Source: an uncultured Clostridium sp. (GTDB lineage: Bacteria; Bacillota; Clostridia; Clostridiales; Clostridiaceae). From it: DNA of 64,000 nucleotides. Shown here one piece after another: positions 1 to 8,321 of the stretch (its first letter is position 1; each line of letters begins with the position of its first letter). The translations under genes were made by a program, and so were the position numbers. Location of the stretch: assembly GCA_937927335.1 (NCBI GenBank), contig CALBDU010000029.1, positions 1 through 64,000 of the forward strand, read 5' to 3'. The notes under the pieces were generated by a model. It was not told the DNA's origin, made no database searches, and saw only the letters and a program-made list of their open reading frames with translations.

Positions 1-53
1 CGCCGATGGTACTGCAGGGGAGGCCCTGTGGGAGAGTAGGTAGCTGCCAGGTT
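1..53 (+). rRNA. rrf: 5S ribosomal RNA, 3' part
   Basis: The first roughly 53 bases match the 3' half of bacterial 5S rRNA, including the segment GGGAGAGTAGGTAGCTGCC near the 3' end. The 5' half lies outside the window. A tRNA gene follows on the same strand, as is usual at the end of a clostridial rRNA operon. The exact 3' end is approximate. Confidence 0.88.
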
Positions 54-86
54 AAGTTTAAACTTAACGTTTAGACTAAAAATCGT

Positions 87-161
<75 letters not shown>

Positions 162-194
162 TTTTTATTTTTTGAAAAATTATTAATAACAAAA

Positions 195-229
195 GGGCTA
201 AACCTGAATATTTAGGTTTAGCCCAATTT
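195..229. terminator. Bidirectional terminator between tRNA-Asn and decarboxylase gene
   Basis: GGGCTAAACCT (195-205) and AGGTTTAGCCC (214-224) form a perfect 11-bp stem with an 8-nt loop. On the plus strand it is followed by AATTTTTATT, ending the rRNA/tRNA transcript. On the minus strand it lies directly after the stop codon of the decarboxylase gene and is followed by TTTTGTTATT. Confidence 0.85.
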
Positions 230-1468
230 TTATTCCATACATATATCTCCATTAGCTTTAAGATAGAACTGGTAAGGTACAGGATGGCTGGCAAACAGTA
301 TTGGAGATAGTGAATATGCATAGCTGCCGGCTTTGGTAACTATCACTATATCACCTATTTTTGCCTTTGGAAGCACTGCATCCTTAACCATTATATCAGC
401 GGCAGTACACAGACTGCCAACAATGCTTACCCTTTCAGTTGAAGCGGAATCTCCTTCAGGGATAAGGAATTCAAATGCATCATTAACAGTAAATAGAGGC
501 TCTGCAGCTTTGTAGGAGCTTGCTTCAGGTACGCATGCTTTAAGCAGCTCTGCAATAGAGGGTCTAAGGAAGCCATTAAGGCCTTTTTCAACGATGAGAT
601 ATTTAGTACCCATGGATTCCTTCATATCTGCTATCCTTGTAACATATTGTCCTGCTTCACATATTACATATCTTCCTGTTTCTATAATCAGCCTAACCTT
701 CAGTTGGTCTTTAAACTTCTGCAGTAAGTCAGCACATTGGTCACTGAGCTTTTCAATATCAAGAGGAGTATCATTTTTAATGGAGTAAGGTACTCCAAGT
801 CCACCTCCAAAATTTATAAATTCTATATTCCAGCCCAAGGCTTCCTTGCAGAACAGAGAGGTTTCAAATATTTTTTCATAATAGTTGAACAGCTTTGTAT
901 GCTCGAGAACCTGACTTTTAAGATGAACATGTATTCCTGTCATCTTAATATTTGACAGGCTATTGAAAAAGTCCTTGTGTTCAAGGAGGGTGCACTCATC
1001 AACACCAAATTTGCTGCTGGAGCCTTTGCCCCTGCCGGCATCCATTGAGTAATCCAGGTTTATTCTTAAGCCAACCTTTATGCTTAAGCCTTTTTGTTTA
1101 GCAATATCGTTTATTAATAGCAGCTCATTGTAGCTGTCTGCCACTATGATAGCCTTTTCAATAGTCTTTTCAATATCCCTTCTTGTTTTTCCAGGACATG
1201 AATAAATTATTTTATCATAGGGTAATCCTGCCTTTTCTGCAAGAATTACTTCCTCTGAAGCAGCAGCATCTGCACCAAAGCCATTTTCTGCTGCATATCT
1301 CAATATTGGTGCAAAAGGATTAGTTTTTACTGAATATAAAAATTCGAACTGTGGAAAGTTGTCTGACAGCGAATTTACTTGTCTGGCTATAAGCTTTTCA
1401 TCATAAAGATAGAATGATCCGTCATACTTCGTCATGAGATCCTTAATCAAATCAAAATTGTTTGCCAT
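230..1468 (-). CDS. PLP-dependent group IV decarboxylase (diaminopimelate/ornithine decarboxylase family)
   Basis: This fold-type III PLP enzyme of 412 residues resembles diaminopimelate and ornithine/arginine decarboxylases. The motif YSVKTNP holds the Schiff-base lysine (Lys48), a His-Val-His segment follows near residue 185, a GGGLG phosphate-binding loop near 222, and ETGRY near 265. The C-terminal substrate region reads GSLCTAAD and AGSYAYSLS where LysA has its CESGD-like and GAY motifs, so the substrate is uncertain: diaminopimelate is possible, but a specialised amino acid is equally so. ATG at 1468 is chosen because GGGAGG lies 7 bases upstream; a TTG further out would overlap that site. 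No lysine genes are nearby. It may be co-transcribed with the upstream MBL gene, 76 bases away. Confidence 0.8.
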   Translation of the reverse strand: MANNFDLIKDLMTKYDGSFYLYDEKLIARQVNSLSDNFPQFEFLYSVKTNPFAPILRYAAENGFGADAAASEEVILAEKAGLPYDKIIYSCPGKTRRDIEKTIEKAIIVADSYNELLLINDIAKQKGLSIKVGLRINLDYSMDAGRGKGSSSKFGVDECTLLEHKDFFNSLSNIKMTGIHVHLKSQVLEHTKLFNYYEKIFETSLFCKEALGWNIEFINFGGGLGVPYSIKNDTPLDIEKLSDQCADLLQKFKDQLKVRLIIETGRYVICEAGQYVTRIADMKESMGTKYLIVEKGLNGFLRPSIAELLKACVPEASSYKAAEPLFTVNDAFEFLIPEGDSASTERVSIVGSLCTAADIMVKDAVLPKAKIGDIVIVTKAGSYAYSLSPILFASHPVPYQFYLKANGDICME

Positions 1469-1544
1469 TGATAATCCTCCCAAATGAATTTATTCACTAC
1501 TTATTTTCCACATATGCTTATTTTTTTCCTCTTTTTTATAAAAA

Positions 1545-2390
1545 TTATTTTCTTGTTATATTTGTACCATCACTTTCAATTATTACCGTACCATCAATAT
1601 CAGTTCTGTATATCTTTATATTTCTTTTGGTCAATGCAGTTATAGTGGGTTTGTGTGGATGGCCGTAGTCATTGCCCTTGCCGCAGCTTATTATGGCGGC
1701 TTTTGGAGCTGTCTTATCCAGGAAGGCTGCCGATGATGATGAGGTGCTGCCGTGATGACCAACCTTTAAAACATCAGCGGAAAGATCCAGGTTTTTGTCC
1801 AGCATTTCCTTTTCGCTTAGTTTTTCAGCATCACCGGTAAAAAGAAATTTTGTATTTCCAAAGGTGATTTTAATTACGGCTGAATAATTGTTAAGACTTT
1901 CATAGCTGCTGCTATTTGGAGCAAGCATTACACACTCCGCATTGCTTCCAAGGTCAATTGTAACTCCTTCCTTAGCTGTATTAATTTTAAGCCCCTTGCC
2001 CTTAAGTGCACTTATCATATTTTGAAAAGTTCTGGTGGTGGTTACCACCTTAGGTGCATAAAATTCCCCTACATTGTAGTGCTTAATAACTTCAGCCATA
2101 CCTCCGATGTGATCTTCGTGGGGGTGGGTAGCTACAATATAGTCCAGAGTACTGATATTTTGCTTTTTTAGATATGCCAGAAGCTTATCAGTGCTGCTGC
2201 CAGGGCCTGCATCAATAAGAATGTTTTTACCGTTTACCTGCACCAGTATGCTGTCCCCCTGTCCCACGTCAATATAATGAACCTTCATTATATTGGTGTT
2301 AACAGGTGTGCTGTTGGAAGTGCTGGTATCTCCGCAGCCGGTTAATAGAATAATTACAGATATTATCAGTGATAAAAATTTGAGCTTCAT
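1545..2390 (-). CDS. Metallo-beta-lactamase-fold lipoprotein, ComEC/Rec2 C-domain-like
   Basis: A secreted lipoprotein of 281 residues. A short hydrophobic leader ends in the lipobox LLTGC, so Cys19 would be lipidated. The rest is a metallo-beta-lactamase fold of the type found at the C-terminus of the DNA-uptake protein ComEC: DVGQGDS at 41-47, the metal motif HPHEDH (His89, His91, Asp93, His94), GDAEK around 185 and VGHHGS further on. There is no ComEC membrane channel, so this is a stand-alone surface hydrolase, probably a nuclease or phosphodiesterase; its substrate cannot be told. A related protein is encoded at 23168-23986. Confidence 0.82.
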   Translation of the reverse strand: MKLKFLSLIISVIILLTGCGDTSTSNSTPVNTNIMKVHYIDVGQGDSILVQVNGKNILIDAGPGSSTDKLLAYLKKQNISTLDYIVATHPHEDHIGGMAEVIKHYNVGEFYAPKVVTTTRTFQNMISALKGKGLKINTAKEGVTIDLGSNAECVMLAPNSSSYESLNNYSAVIKITFGNTKFLFTGDAEKLSEKEMLDKNLDLSADVLKVGHHGSTSSSSAAFLDKTAPKAAIISCGKGNDYGHPHKPTITALTKRNIKIYRTDIDGTVIIESDGTNITRK

Positions 2391-2510
2391 TTATAATGCC
2401 TCCATTTACTCATGCTAAATATAAGTTTAACATTTTTATGCTTAAAGTAAAGATTAAAAGTGTAGAGGAATATGCTATAATATAGAAGTATATTCATTAG
2501 CAGGAGGACT

Positions 2511-3224
2511 ATGATGAGAACAATATATTTTTACTTGTCATTTGCATTATTTATGCTTTATTCATTTTTTTTAAAGCTTAGGCTTGATTACATAATTAAA
2601 ACAAAATCCCCTGAAGAGGGTGAAGAATATTTAAACAGGTGTCTCTTAAAATGGGCCCACTTCTGCATAAATAGAGCTGGGATAAGTATTGTAACTAAAG
2701 GAAAGGAGAATCTCCCTAAGGGGAACTGTTTGTTTGTGGCTAACCATCAGGGCTATTTTGACATTCCGGGAATTATATGCGCAACTGGAAGGCCTATGGG
2801 ATTTATTGCAAAAAAGGAGATCTTACAATATAAGTTTATCAGCTATTGGATGGAAAAGATTCACTGTGTTTTTATGGATAGAAATAATATCAGAGAGTCG
2901 ATGAAATCAATAAACCAGGGTGTGGAGATTCTTAAGCAGGGATATAATGTAGCTATTTTTCCAGAAGGAACAAGAAGCAAGGGGCCTATGCTTTCCGAAT
3001 TTAAAAAGGGCAGTATGAAATTAGCAGTAAAATCAGGAGTACCAGTTGTGCCGGTTGCCATAAGCGGAACCTATAAGGCCAGAGAGGGAAACAAATTTGG
3101 GGCTATTAAGCCAGCTGAGGTTGTAATTACAATATGCAAACCCCTGGATATAAGCCAATTAAGTCGTGAGGAGCAATCAGACCTTTCGGAAATAATCAGA
3201 GATATAATCGAAAAAAACTTATAA
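2511..3224 (+). CDS. plsC: 1-acyl-sn-glycerol-3-phosphate acyltransferase
   Basis: The product acylates lysophosphatidic acid to phosphatidic acid at the membrane. The 237 residues start with a hydrophobic segment (about 4-22), followed by the acyltransferase block NHQGYFD carrying the catalytic HX4D pair (His79, Asp84) and the substrate motif FPEGTRS near residue 155. Length and motif order match bacterial PlsC. AGGAGG ends 4 bases before the ATG. It is transcribed away from the MBL lipoprotein gene and ends in a good terminator, so it is probably monocistronic. Confidence 0.88.
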   Translation: MMRTIYFYLSFALFMLYSFFLKLRLDYIIKTKSPEEGEEYLNRCLLKWAHFCINRAGISIVTKGKENLPKGNCLFVANHQGYFDIPGIICATGRPMGFIAKKEILQYKFISYWMEKIHCVFMDRNNIRESMKSINQGVEILKQGYNVAIFPEGTRSKGPMLSEFKKGSMKLAVKSGVPVVPVAISGTYKAREGNKFGAIKPAEVVITICKPLDISQLSREEQSDLSEIIRDIIEKNL

Positions 3225-3233
3225 ATTGATGCA

Positions 3234-3260
3234 AATGGGCGAAATGCCCATTTTTTTTTA
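3234..3260 (+). terminator. Rho-independent terminator after plsC
   Basis: AATGGGC (3234-3240) and GCCCATT (3246-3252) form a stem with loop GAAAT, followed by a run of T to 3259. Confidence 0.85.
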
Positions 3261-3641
3261 CAATAAAAATGTTGATTAATGTGTGGAAATATGATATAAA
3301 ATTAATAGTGCCAATTGTGATATGGAAAGGTCCTATTTTTGAAAATAAATTGCAATGTTGCACTAAATGTGAAAGCAAACAACAAAATAAAAAAGCTCCA
3401 TTTGATAATTTATTTTATTAGTGATATTATGAAAGCATAATTATTAATAAAATTACTGCATAATATCAAAATTGTGGTACATATTTTAATAAATATACAA
3501 AAAATATGCATTTGAATGATGAAAGAAAAAGTGCAAAAATATTATTAAAGAAAGAAAAATTGCACTAAAATTAAAGAAAGCCTTCAAAAACGTTTTCAAA
3601 TTAAAAGGCCAATATTTTTAGAATATGAGGGGGACATGACT
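3261..3641 (+). promoter_or_regulatory. Long AT-rich leader upstream of the Re-citrate synthase gene
   Basis: About 380 bases without a credible gene. The stretch contains three TGCAC-type elements: TTGCACT at 3358-3364, and the inverted pair AGTGCAA (3530-3536) and TTGCACT (3560-3566). A cre-like sequence lies at 3585-3598, about 45 bases before the start codon. The promoter itself is not obvious because the whole stretch is so AT-rich. I infer a regulated leader and recognise no known riboswitch in it. Confidence 0.45.
3585..3598 (+). promoter_or_regulatory. Candidate CcpA-binding cre site
   Basis: CAAAAACGTTTTCA agrees with the cre consensus TGWAARCGYTWWCW at 12 of 14 positions, including the central CG. 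It is 44 bases upstream of the citrate synthase start. Carbon catabolite repression of citrate synthase is known in Bacillus; here it is inference from the motif alone. Confidence 0.4.
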
Positions 3642-5012
3642 ATGAGTAGTTTAAAACAGCCGGACTATCTACACGGACTACAAGATGTAGATACACCAAA
3701 TCTTTATAAAGACATTTTTCCATATTCTGAAATACCCAAGGTAACCTTTGATAATGTTCAGCTGCCTATGGATATGCCGGAAGATATCTGGATTACTGAT
3801 ACAACCTTTAGAGATGGACAGCAATCTATGCCGCCGTATACCGCTGAACAGATTATAAAATTGTTTGATTACCTTCATGAGTTGGATAACAACTCAGGTA
3901 TAATAAAGCAGACTGAATTTTTCCTTTATAGTGAAAAGGACAGACATGCCGCACAGGTATGTATGGAGAGAGGATATAAATTTCCTGAGGTTACATCATG
4001 GATCAGAGCAAACAGGGAAGATTTCAAGCTTGTTAAGCAAATGGGCATACATGAAACAGGAATGCTGATGTCCTGCTCTGATTATCATATATTCAGAAAG
4101 CTTAATAAAACAAGAAAACAGGCACTGGATATGTACCTTGGTCTTATCGAGGATGCAATTTCCAGTGGAATTAAGCCAAGGGTGCATCTTGAGGATATCA
4201 CAAGGGCGGATTTCTTCGGTTTTGTAGTTCCATTCGTTGCAAAGCTTATGGAAATTTCAAGGGAGGCAAACGTTCCTATTAAAATAAGAGCCTGCGATAC
4301 CCTGGGTCTGGGCGTACCTTATTCAGGGGCGTCACTTCCAAGAAGCGTGCAGGGAATCATGCACAGCTTAAGAAAGGTTTGTGGAGTGCTTCCTGAAAAC
4401 ATAGAATGGCACGGACACAATGATTTTAATGCAGTGGTTACAAATTCAACTACAGCATGGATGTATGGATGTTCATCCGTAAATACATCATTGCTGGGTA
4501 TAGGTGAGAGGACTGGAAACTGTCCAACAGAATCCATGATTATGGAATACGCACAGTTTAAGGGTACCACTAAAAACATGCAGCTGGAGGTTATTACAGA
4601 AATTGCAGAGTACTTTAAAAAGGAAATGAAATACGATATTCCTCCTAGAACTCCGTTTGTAGGAAGTCAGTTTAATGTTACAAGAGCAGGTATTCATGCA
4701 GATGGAATATTAAAGGATGAAGAAATTTACAATATATTTGATACAGATAAAATACTTCACAGACCAGTGGTTGTTGCAGTTAATGAATATTCAGGCCTTG
4801 CAGGAATTGCAGTTTGGATAAATACCTACTACAGATTAAGAGATGACGAAAAAATTGACAAGAAGGATAAACGTATTGCAATGATGAAGGAATGGGTTGA
4901 TGAGCAATATGAAAAAGGAAGGACTACCATTATCGGCAATAATGAGTTAGAATTATTAGTGGAGAAGTACCTGCCTGAGCTTATTCAAAAAAAAGAAGGA
5001 AGAGCCAGCTAA
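3642..5012 (+). CDS. Re-face-specific citrate synthase
   Basis: The protein (456 residues) belongs to the DRE-TIM / HMGL-like family of isopropylmalate and homocitrate synthases, not to ordinary Si-citrate synthase. DTTFRDGQQ near residues 50-58 gives the catalytic Arg/Asp pair; the metal-binding HGHND lies near 263 and GIHADG near 348. Its sequence closely resembles the Re-citrate synthase described from Clostridium kluyveri, and aconitase and isocitrate dehydrogenase follow directly, which fixes the reaction as acetyl-CoA plus oxaloacetate to citrate. Of two nearby ATGs I take 3642, because GAGGGGG ends 8 bases before it, whereas the ATG at 3636 would be only 2 bases away. The enzyme type is typical of strict anaerobes and generally oxygen-sensitive. 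Confidence 0.88.
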   Translation: MSSLKQPDYLHGLQDVDTPNLYKDIFPYSEIPKVTFDNVQLPMDMPEDIWITDTTFRDGQQSMPPYTAEQIIKLFDYLHELDNNSGIIKQTEFFLYSEKDRHAAQVCMERGYKFPEVTSWIRANREDFKLVKQMGIHETGMLMSCSDYHIFRKLNKTRKQALDMYLGLIEDAISSGIKPRVHLEDITRADFFGFVVPFVAKLMEISREANVPIKIRACDTLGLGVPYSGASLPRSVQGIMHSLRKVCGVLPENIEWHGHNDFNAVVTNSTTAWMYGCSSVNTSLLGIGERTGNCPTESMIMEYAQFKGTTKNMQLEVITEIAEYFKKEMKYDIPPRTPFVGSQFNVTRAGIHADGILKDEEIYNIFDTDKILHRPVVVAVNEYSGLAGIAVWINTYYRLRDDEKIDKKDKRIAMMKEWVDEQYEKGRTTIIGNNELELLVEKYLPELIQKKEGRAS

Positions 5013-5033
5013 GCTGGAGTTAAAATTAGGATT

Positions 5034-5056
5034 TAGGTATTGCCAGGCAATACCTA
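5034..5056 (+). other. Intercistronic hairpin between citrate synthase and aconitase genes
   Basis: TAGGTATTGCC (5034-5044) and GGCAATACCTA (5046-5056) form a perfect inverted repeat around one base. No T-run follows, so it is more likely an mRNA processing or stability element than a terminator. A shorter CCAGC/GCTGG hairpin overlaps the preceding stop codon. Confidence 0.5.
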
Positions 5057-5097
5057 TCTTCATGTAATTAAGCAGATATTTGATAGGAGGAATGTAA

Positions 5098-7023
5098 ATG
5101 GGACTTAATGTATCCAGAAAAATTTTAGGCAAACACCTGGTAAAGGGTGAAATGATTGCCGGAAAAGAAATTGCTGTTAAAATCGACCAGACCCTCACTC
5201 AGGATTCCACTGGAACCATGGCTTATCTACAGTTTGAGGCTATGGGAATAGACAAGGTGAAAACTAAAAGGTCTGTTGCTTATATTGATCATAATATGCT
5301 TCAGTCAGGACCTGAAAATGCTGATGACCATCTGTACATTCAAACTGTGGCCAAGAAGCATGGTATTTATTTTTCAAAACCTGGTAACGGAATCTGCCAT
5401 CAGATAAACCTGGAAAGATTCGGAGTTCCTGGTGATACTCTTTTAGGCTCAGACAGCCATACCCCCACTGGCGGTGGTATAGGAATGATTGCCATGGGCG
5501 CCGGCGGCCTTGATGTTGCTGTGGCTATGGGCGGTGGAGAATACTATATAACCATGCCGAAAATTGTAAAGGTTAATCTTACCGGGAAGCTTAATCCATG
5601 GGTTTCTGCAAAGGATATAATCCTTGAACTCTTAAGAAGGCTTACTGTTAAAGGCGGAGTATCAAAAATATTTGAGTATACTGGTGAAGGTATAAAAACT
5701 CTTTCTGTTCCACAGAGAGCAACCATTACAAACATGGGAGCTGAACTTGGAGCCACTACCTCAATTTTCCCAAGCGATGAGGTTACCTTGGAATTCCTGA
5801 AGGCCCAGGGAAGAGAAAAGGATTTTGTTGAAATCCTCCCTGATGCTGAAGCGGAATATGATGAAGTGGTGGAAATTAACCTTTCAGAGCTGGAACCGCT
5901 GGCAGCATGCCCTCACAGCCCTGACAATGTAGTTAAGGTCAGGGAACTTAAGGGAATTAAAGTTAATCAGGTAGCCATAGGAAGCTGTACAAACTCCTCC
6001 TATGTAGATATGATGAAGACTTCGAAAATCCTGGAGGGGAAAACAGTTAATGATAAAGTATCCCTTGTTATTGCACCAGGTTCAAGACAGGTGCTTAACA
6101 TGCTGGCTAAAAACGGAGCCTTGTCCTCCATAGTATCTGCCGGTGCCAGAGTATTGGAATGTGCCTGCGGACCATGTATAGGTATGGGTCAGTCACCATC
6201 CACCGATGCGGTGTCTCTGAGGACCTTCAACAGAAACTTCGAAGGAAGATCCGGAACCGTATCTGCCCAGGTTTATATTGTAAGCCCAGAGGTGGCTGCA
6301 GCGTCAGCACTTACAGGATATATAACAGATCCAAGAGACCTTGGTGATGATTTTGCAATAGATATGCCTAAGGAATTTATTATAAATGACAATCTCATAG
6401 TGCCTCCTGCAACTGATGGAGAAGAGATTGAGGTGCTTAGAGGACCAAATATTAAACCTTTCCCAAGTGCAAAGCCACTGGAGGAAACTGTAGCAGGAAA
6501 GACTTTGACTAAGGTTGGCGATAATATCACCACTGACCATATTATGCCTTCAAACGCAAAGCTTCTGCCTTACAGGTCAAATATTCCTTATCTTTCAGAA
6601 TACTGTTTAACACCAAGCGATAAGGATTTTCCTAAAAAAGCTAAGGAGAATAATGGCGGCTTTATTGTTGGCGGATCAAACTACGGACAGGGGTCCAGCA
6701 GGGAGCATGCCGCACTAGCACCACTTTATCTTGGTGTTAAGGCTGTACTTGCAAAATCCTTTGCAAGAATACACATGGCTAATCTTATTAATAACGGTAT
6801 TATGCCTCTGGTATTCGAAAATGAAAAGGATTATGAGGACATAGAGGCTATGGATGAGCTGGTAATTGAAAATGCATCAGCCCAGGTAGACAGTGGAAAG
6901 GTTAAAGTTAAGAACCTTACTAAAAACAAAGAATACAATATGCTGCTGAATGCCACTGACAGACAGAAAAAGATGATCAAATGCGGCGGACTGCTTAATA
7001 TGGTTAAAGTCGGAGAAAACTAG
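5098..7023 (+). CDS. acn: Aconitate hydratase
   Basis: Aconitase of 641 residues converts citrate to isocitrate through cis-aconitate using a [4Fe-4S] cluster. The cluster cysteines are visible as GSCTNSS (Cys300) and CACGPCIG (Cys357, Cys360). The substrate motif DSHTPTGGG lies near 120-128 and the swivel domain contains GGSNYGQGSSREHA near 525. The length fits the shorter, mitochondrial/Aquifex-type aconitases rather than the 900-residue AcnA form. A TAGGAGG site lies 6 bases before ATG. It follows the Re-citrate synthase by 85 bases on the same strand and supplies substrate to the isocitrate dehydrogenase downstream. Confidence 0.92.
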   Translation: MGLNVSRKILGKHLVKGEMIAGKEIAVKIDQTLTQDSTGTMAYLQFEAMGIDKVKTKRSVAYIDHNMLQSGPENADDHLYIQTVAKKHGIYFSKPGNGICHQINLERFGVPGDTLLGSDSHTPTGGGIGMIAMGAGGLDVAVAMGGGEYYITMPKIVKVNLTGKLNPWVSAKDIILELLRRLTVKGGVSKIFEYTGEGIKTLSVPQRATITNMGAELGATTSIFPSDEVTLEFLKAQGREKDFVEILPDAEAEYDEVVEINLSELEPLAACPHSPDNVVKVRELKGIKVNQVAIGSCTNSSYVDMMKTSKILEGKTVNDKVSLVIAPGSRQVLNMLAKNGALSSIVSAGARVLECACGPCIGMGQSPSTDAVSLRTFNRNFEGRSGTVSAQVYIVSPEVAAASALTGYITDPRDLGDDFAIDMPKEFIINDNLIVPPATDGEEIEVLRGPNIKPFPSAKPLEETVAGKTLTKVGDNITTDHIMPSNAKLLPYRSNIPYLSEYCLTPSDKDFPKKAKENNGGFIVGGSNYGQGSSREHAALAPLYLGVKAVLAKSFARIHMANLINNGIMPLVFENEKDYEDIEAMDELVIENASAQVDSGKVKVKNLTKNKEYNMLLNATDRQKKMIKCGGLLNMVKVGEN

Positions 7024-7042
7024 GCTTCTCCGGCCTTTTTTT
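7011..7042 (+). terminator. Terminator overlapping the aconitase stop codon
   Basis: CGGAGAA (7011-7017) pairs with TTCTCCG (7026-7032), followed by GCC and seven T. Read-through into the dehydrogenase gene, whose start is 74 bases on, is still possible. Confidence 0.55.
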
Positions 7043-7115
7043 CGAAAAGTTTTATATTGACAAATAAAATAAATAAGGTAAATATATAATAGAATATAAT
7101 TTGGGAGGCGGTATT

Positions 7116-8117
7116 ATGACACATAAGATAACTTTAGTAACTGGAGACGGAATTGGTCCTGAGGTAACCTCTGCGGCGAGGAAAATAATTGATGCCAGCG
7201 GAGTTAAAATTGACTGGGAGGTTGTTGAGGCTGGAGCAGGAGTTATTGAACAGTATGGAACCCCTCTGCCTGAGCATGTTATAGAAACCATAAAGAAAAA
7301 CAAAATAGCTCTTAAGGGACCTGTAACCACACCTGTTGGAAAAGGCTTTAAAAGCGTTAATGTGACTCTTAGACAGACCTTAAAGCTCTATGCCAATGTA
7401 AGACCTATCAAGACCTATGAAGGCATAGAATCAAGGTTTAAGGACGTAGATCTGGTGGTGGTTAGGGAAAACACAGAGGATTTATATGCAGGAATAGAAC
7501 ATATGGTAAGTGAGGATATTGCTGAAAGCATAAAGATAATATCTAAAAGAGCCAGCGATAATATAATCAGATATGCATTTGACTATGCTGTGAAAAATGG
7601 AAGAAAAAAGGTTACTGCTGTACATAAGGCAAACATAATGAAACTATCCGATGGGTTGTTCCTTAAATGTGCCAGGGAAATGGCTGAGTACTACAAGAAT
7701 GTAGAATTTGAGGATGTTATAGTGGATGCCATGGCCATGAAGCTGGTTATGAATCCTGAAAAATATGATGTTATGGTTATGCCAAACCTTTACGGAGATA
7801 TAATTTCCGACCTGGCTTCAGGGCTGGTAGGGGGCCTTGGGCTGGTACCAGGTGCCAATATAGGCCTGGATGGAGCAATATTTGAACCTGCACATGGATC
7901 TGCTCCTGATATTGCAGGGAAAAATATTTCAAACCCATGTGCCACAGTGTTATCAGGAGTGCTTATGCTGAGACACATTGGAGAATTTGAGGCAGCAGAT
8001 AAAATTGAAAATGCCATAATAAAGGTATTGAAGGAAAAGAAGTGTGTTACTCCGGATCTTGGAGGCACAGCTACTACCACTGAATTTACTGAAGAAATTA
8101 TCAGGACAATGGCTTAA
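7116..8117 (+). CDS. icd: Isocitrate dehydrogenase, NAD-type (IDH/IPMDH family)
   Basis: A 333-residue beta-decarboxylating dehydrogenase that converts isocitrate to 2-oxoglutarate. The family start TLVTGDGIGPEV is clear. VRENTEDLYAGIE near residues 117-129 is the isocitrate-type substrate loop and argues against isopropylmalate dehydrogenase. YGDIISDLASGLVGG and HGSAPDIAGKNISNP follow, the latter being the nucleotide-binding region, in a form usual for NAD-dependent enzymes. ATG at 7116 has GGGAGG 7 bases upstream; I prefer it to an in-frame TTG at 7101. With the two preceding genes it completes the oxidative branch to 2-oxoglutarate, presumably for glutamate synthesis. Confidence 0.88.
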   Translation: MTHKITLVTGDGIGPEVTSAARKIIDASGVKIDWEVVEAGAGVIEQYGTPLPEHVIETIKKNKIALKGPVTTPVGKGFKSVNVTLRQTLKLYANVRPIKTYEGIESRFKDVDLVVVRENTEDLYAGIEHMVSEDIAESIKIISKRASDNIIRYAFDYAVKNGRKKVTAVHKANIMKLSDGLFLKCAREMAEYYKNVEFEDVIVDAMAMKLVMNPEKYDVMVMPNLYGDIISDLASGLVGGLGLVPGANIGLDGAIFEPAHGSAPDIAGKNISNPCATVLSGVLMLRHIGEFEAADKIENAIIKVLKEKKCVTPDLGGTATTTEFTEEIIRTMA

Positions 8118-8123
8118 TAAATT

Positions 8124-8166
8124 ATATTTATGCAGGATGTGTATACTTAACATTCTGCATAAATAT
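8124..8166 (+). terminator. Long hairpin after icd, probable terminator
   Basis: The 17-nt arms 8124-8140 and 8150-8166 pair fully (one G-T pair) around a 9-base loop. It follows the icd stop directly but lacks a strong T-run, so termination may be partial. Confidence 0.55.
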
Positions 8167-8235
8167 TTAAGGAGACACTTCAATATATATGTATTATAGA
8201 TTACACTGCATTTTTATAAATTTTTGTAAAAGCTA

Positions 8236-8264
8236 TTGAATAATTATAATACATATTGTATAAT
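8236..8264 (+). promoter_or_regulatory. Sigma-A-type promoter for the amino acid transporter operon
   Basis: TTGAAT (8236-8241), a 17-base spacer and a perfect TATAAT (8259-8264), 57 bases upstream of the binding-protein ATG. The -35 region also resembles half of an ArgR-type box, TGAATAATTATAAT, which would fit the arginine genes downstream, but the match is partial. Confidence 0.7.
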
Positions 8265-8321
8265 TATTATTATATTAAAGATTTTGTTTGCATAAAAATT
8301 ATTAAAAAGGGGAGATTAGGT

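Noticed and set aside
3642..5012. Isopropylmalate or homocitrate synthase
   Set aside because: Sequence is closer to the known Re-citrate synthase type, and aconitase plus isocitrate dehydrogenase follow rather than leu genes.
7116..8117. Isopropylmalate dehydrogenase (leuB)
   Set aside because: The substrate loop RENTEDLYAGIE is the isocitrate form and the gene follows aconitase.
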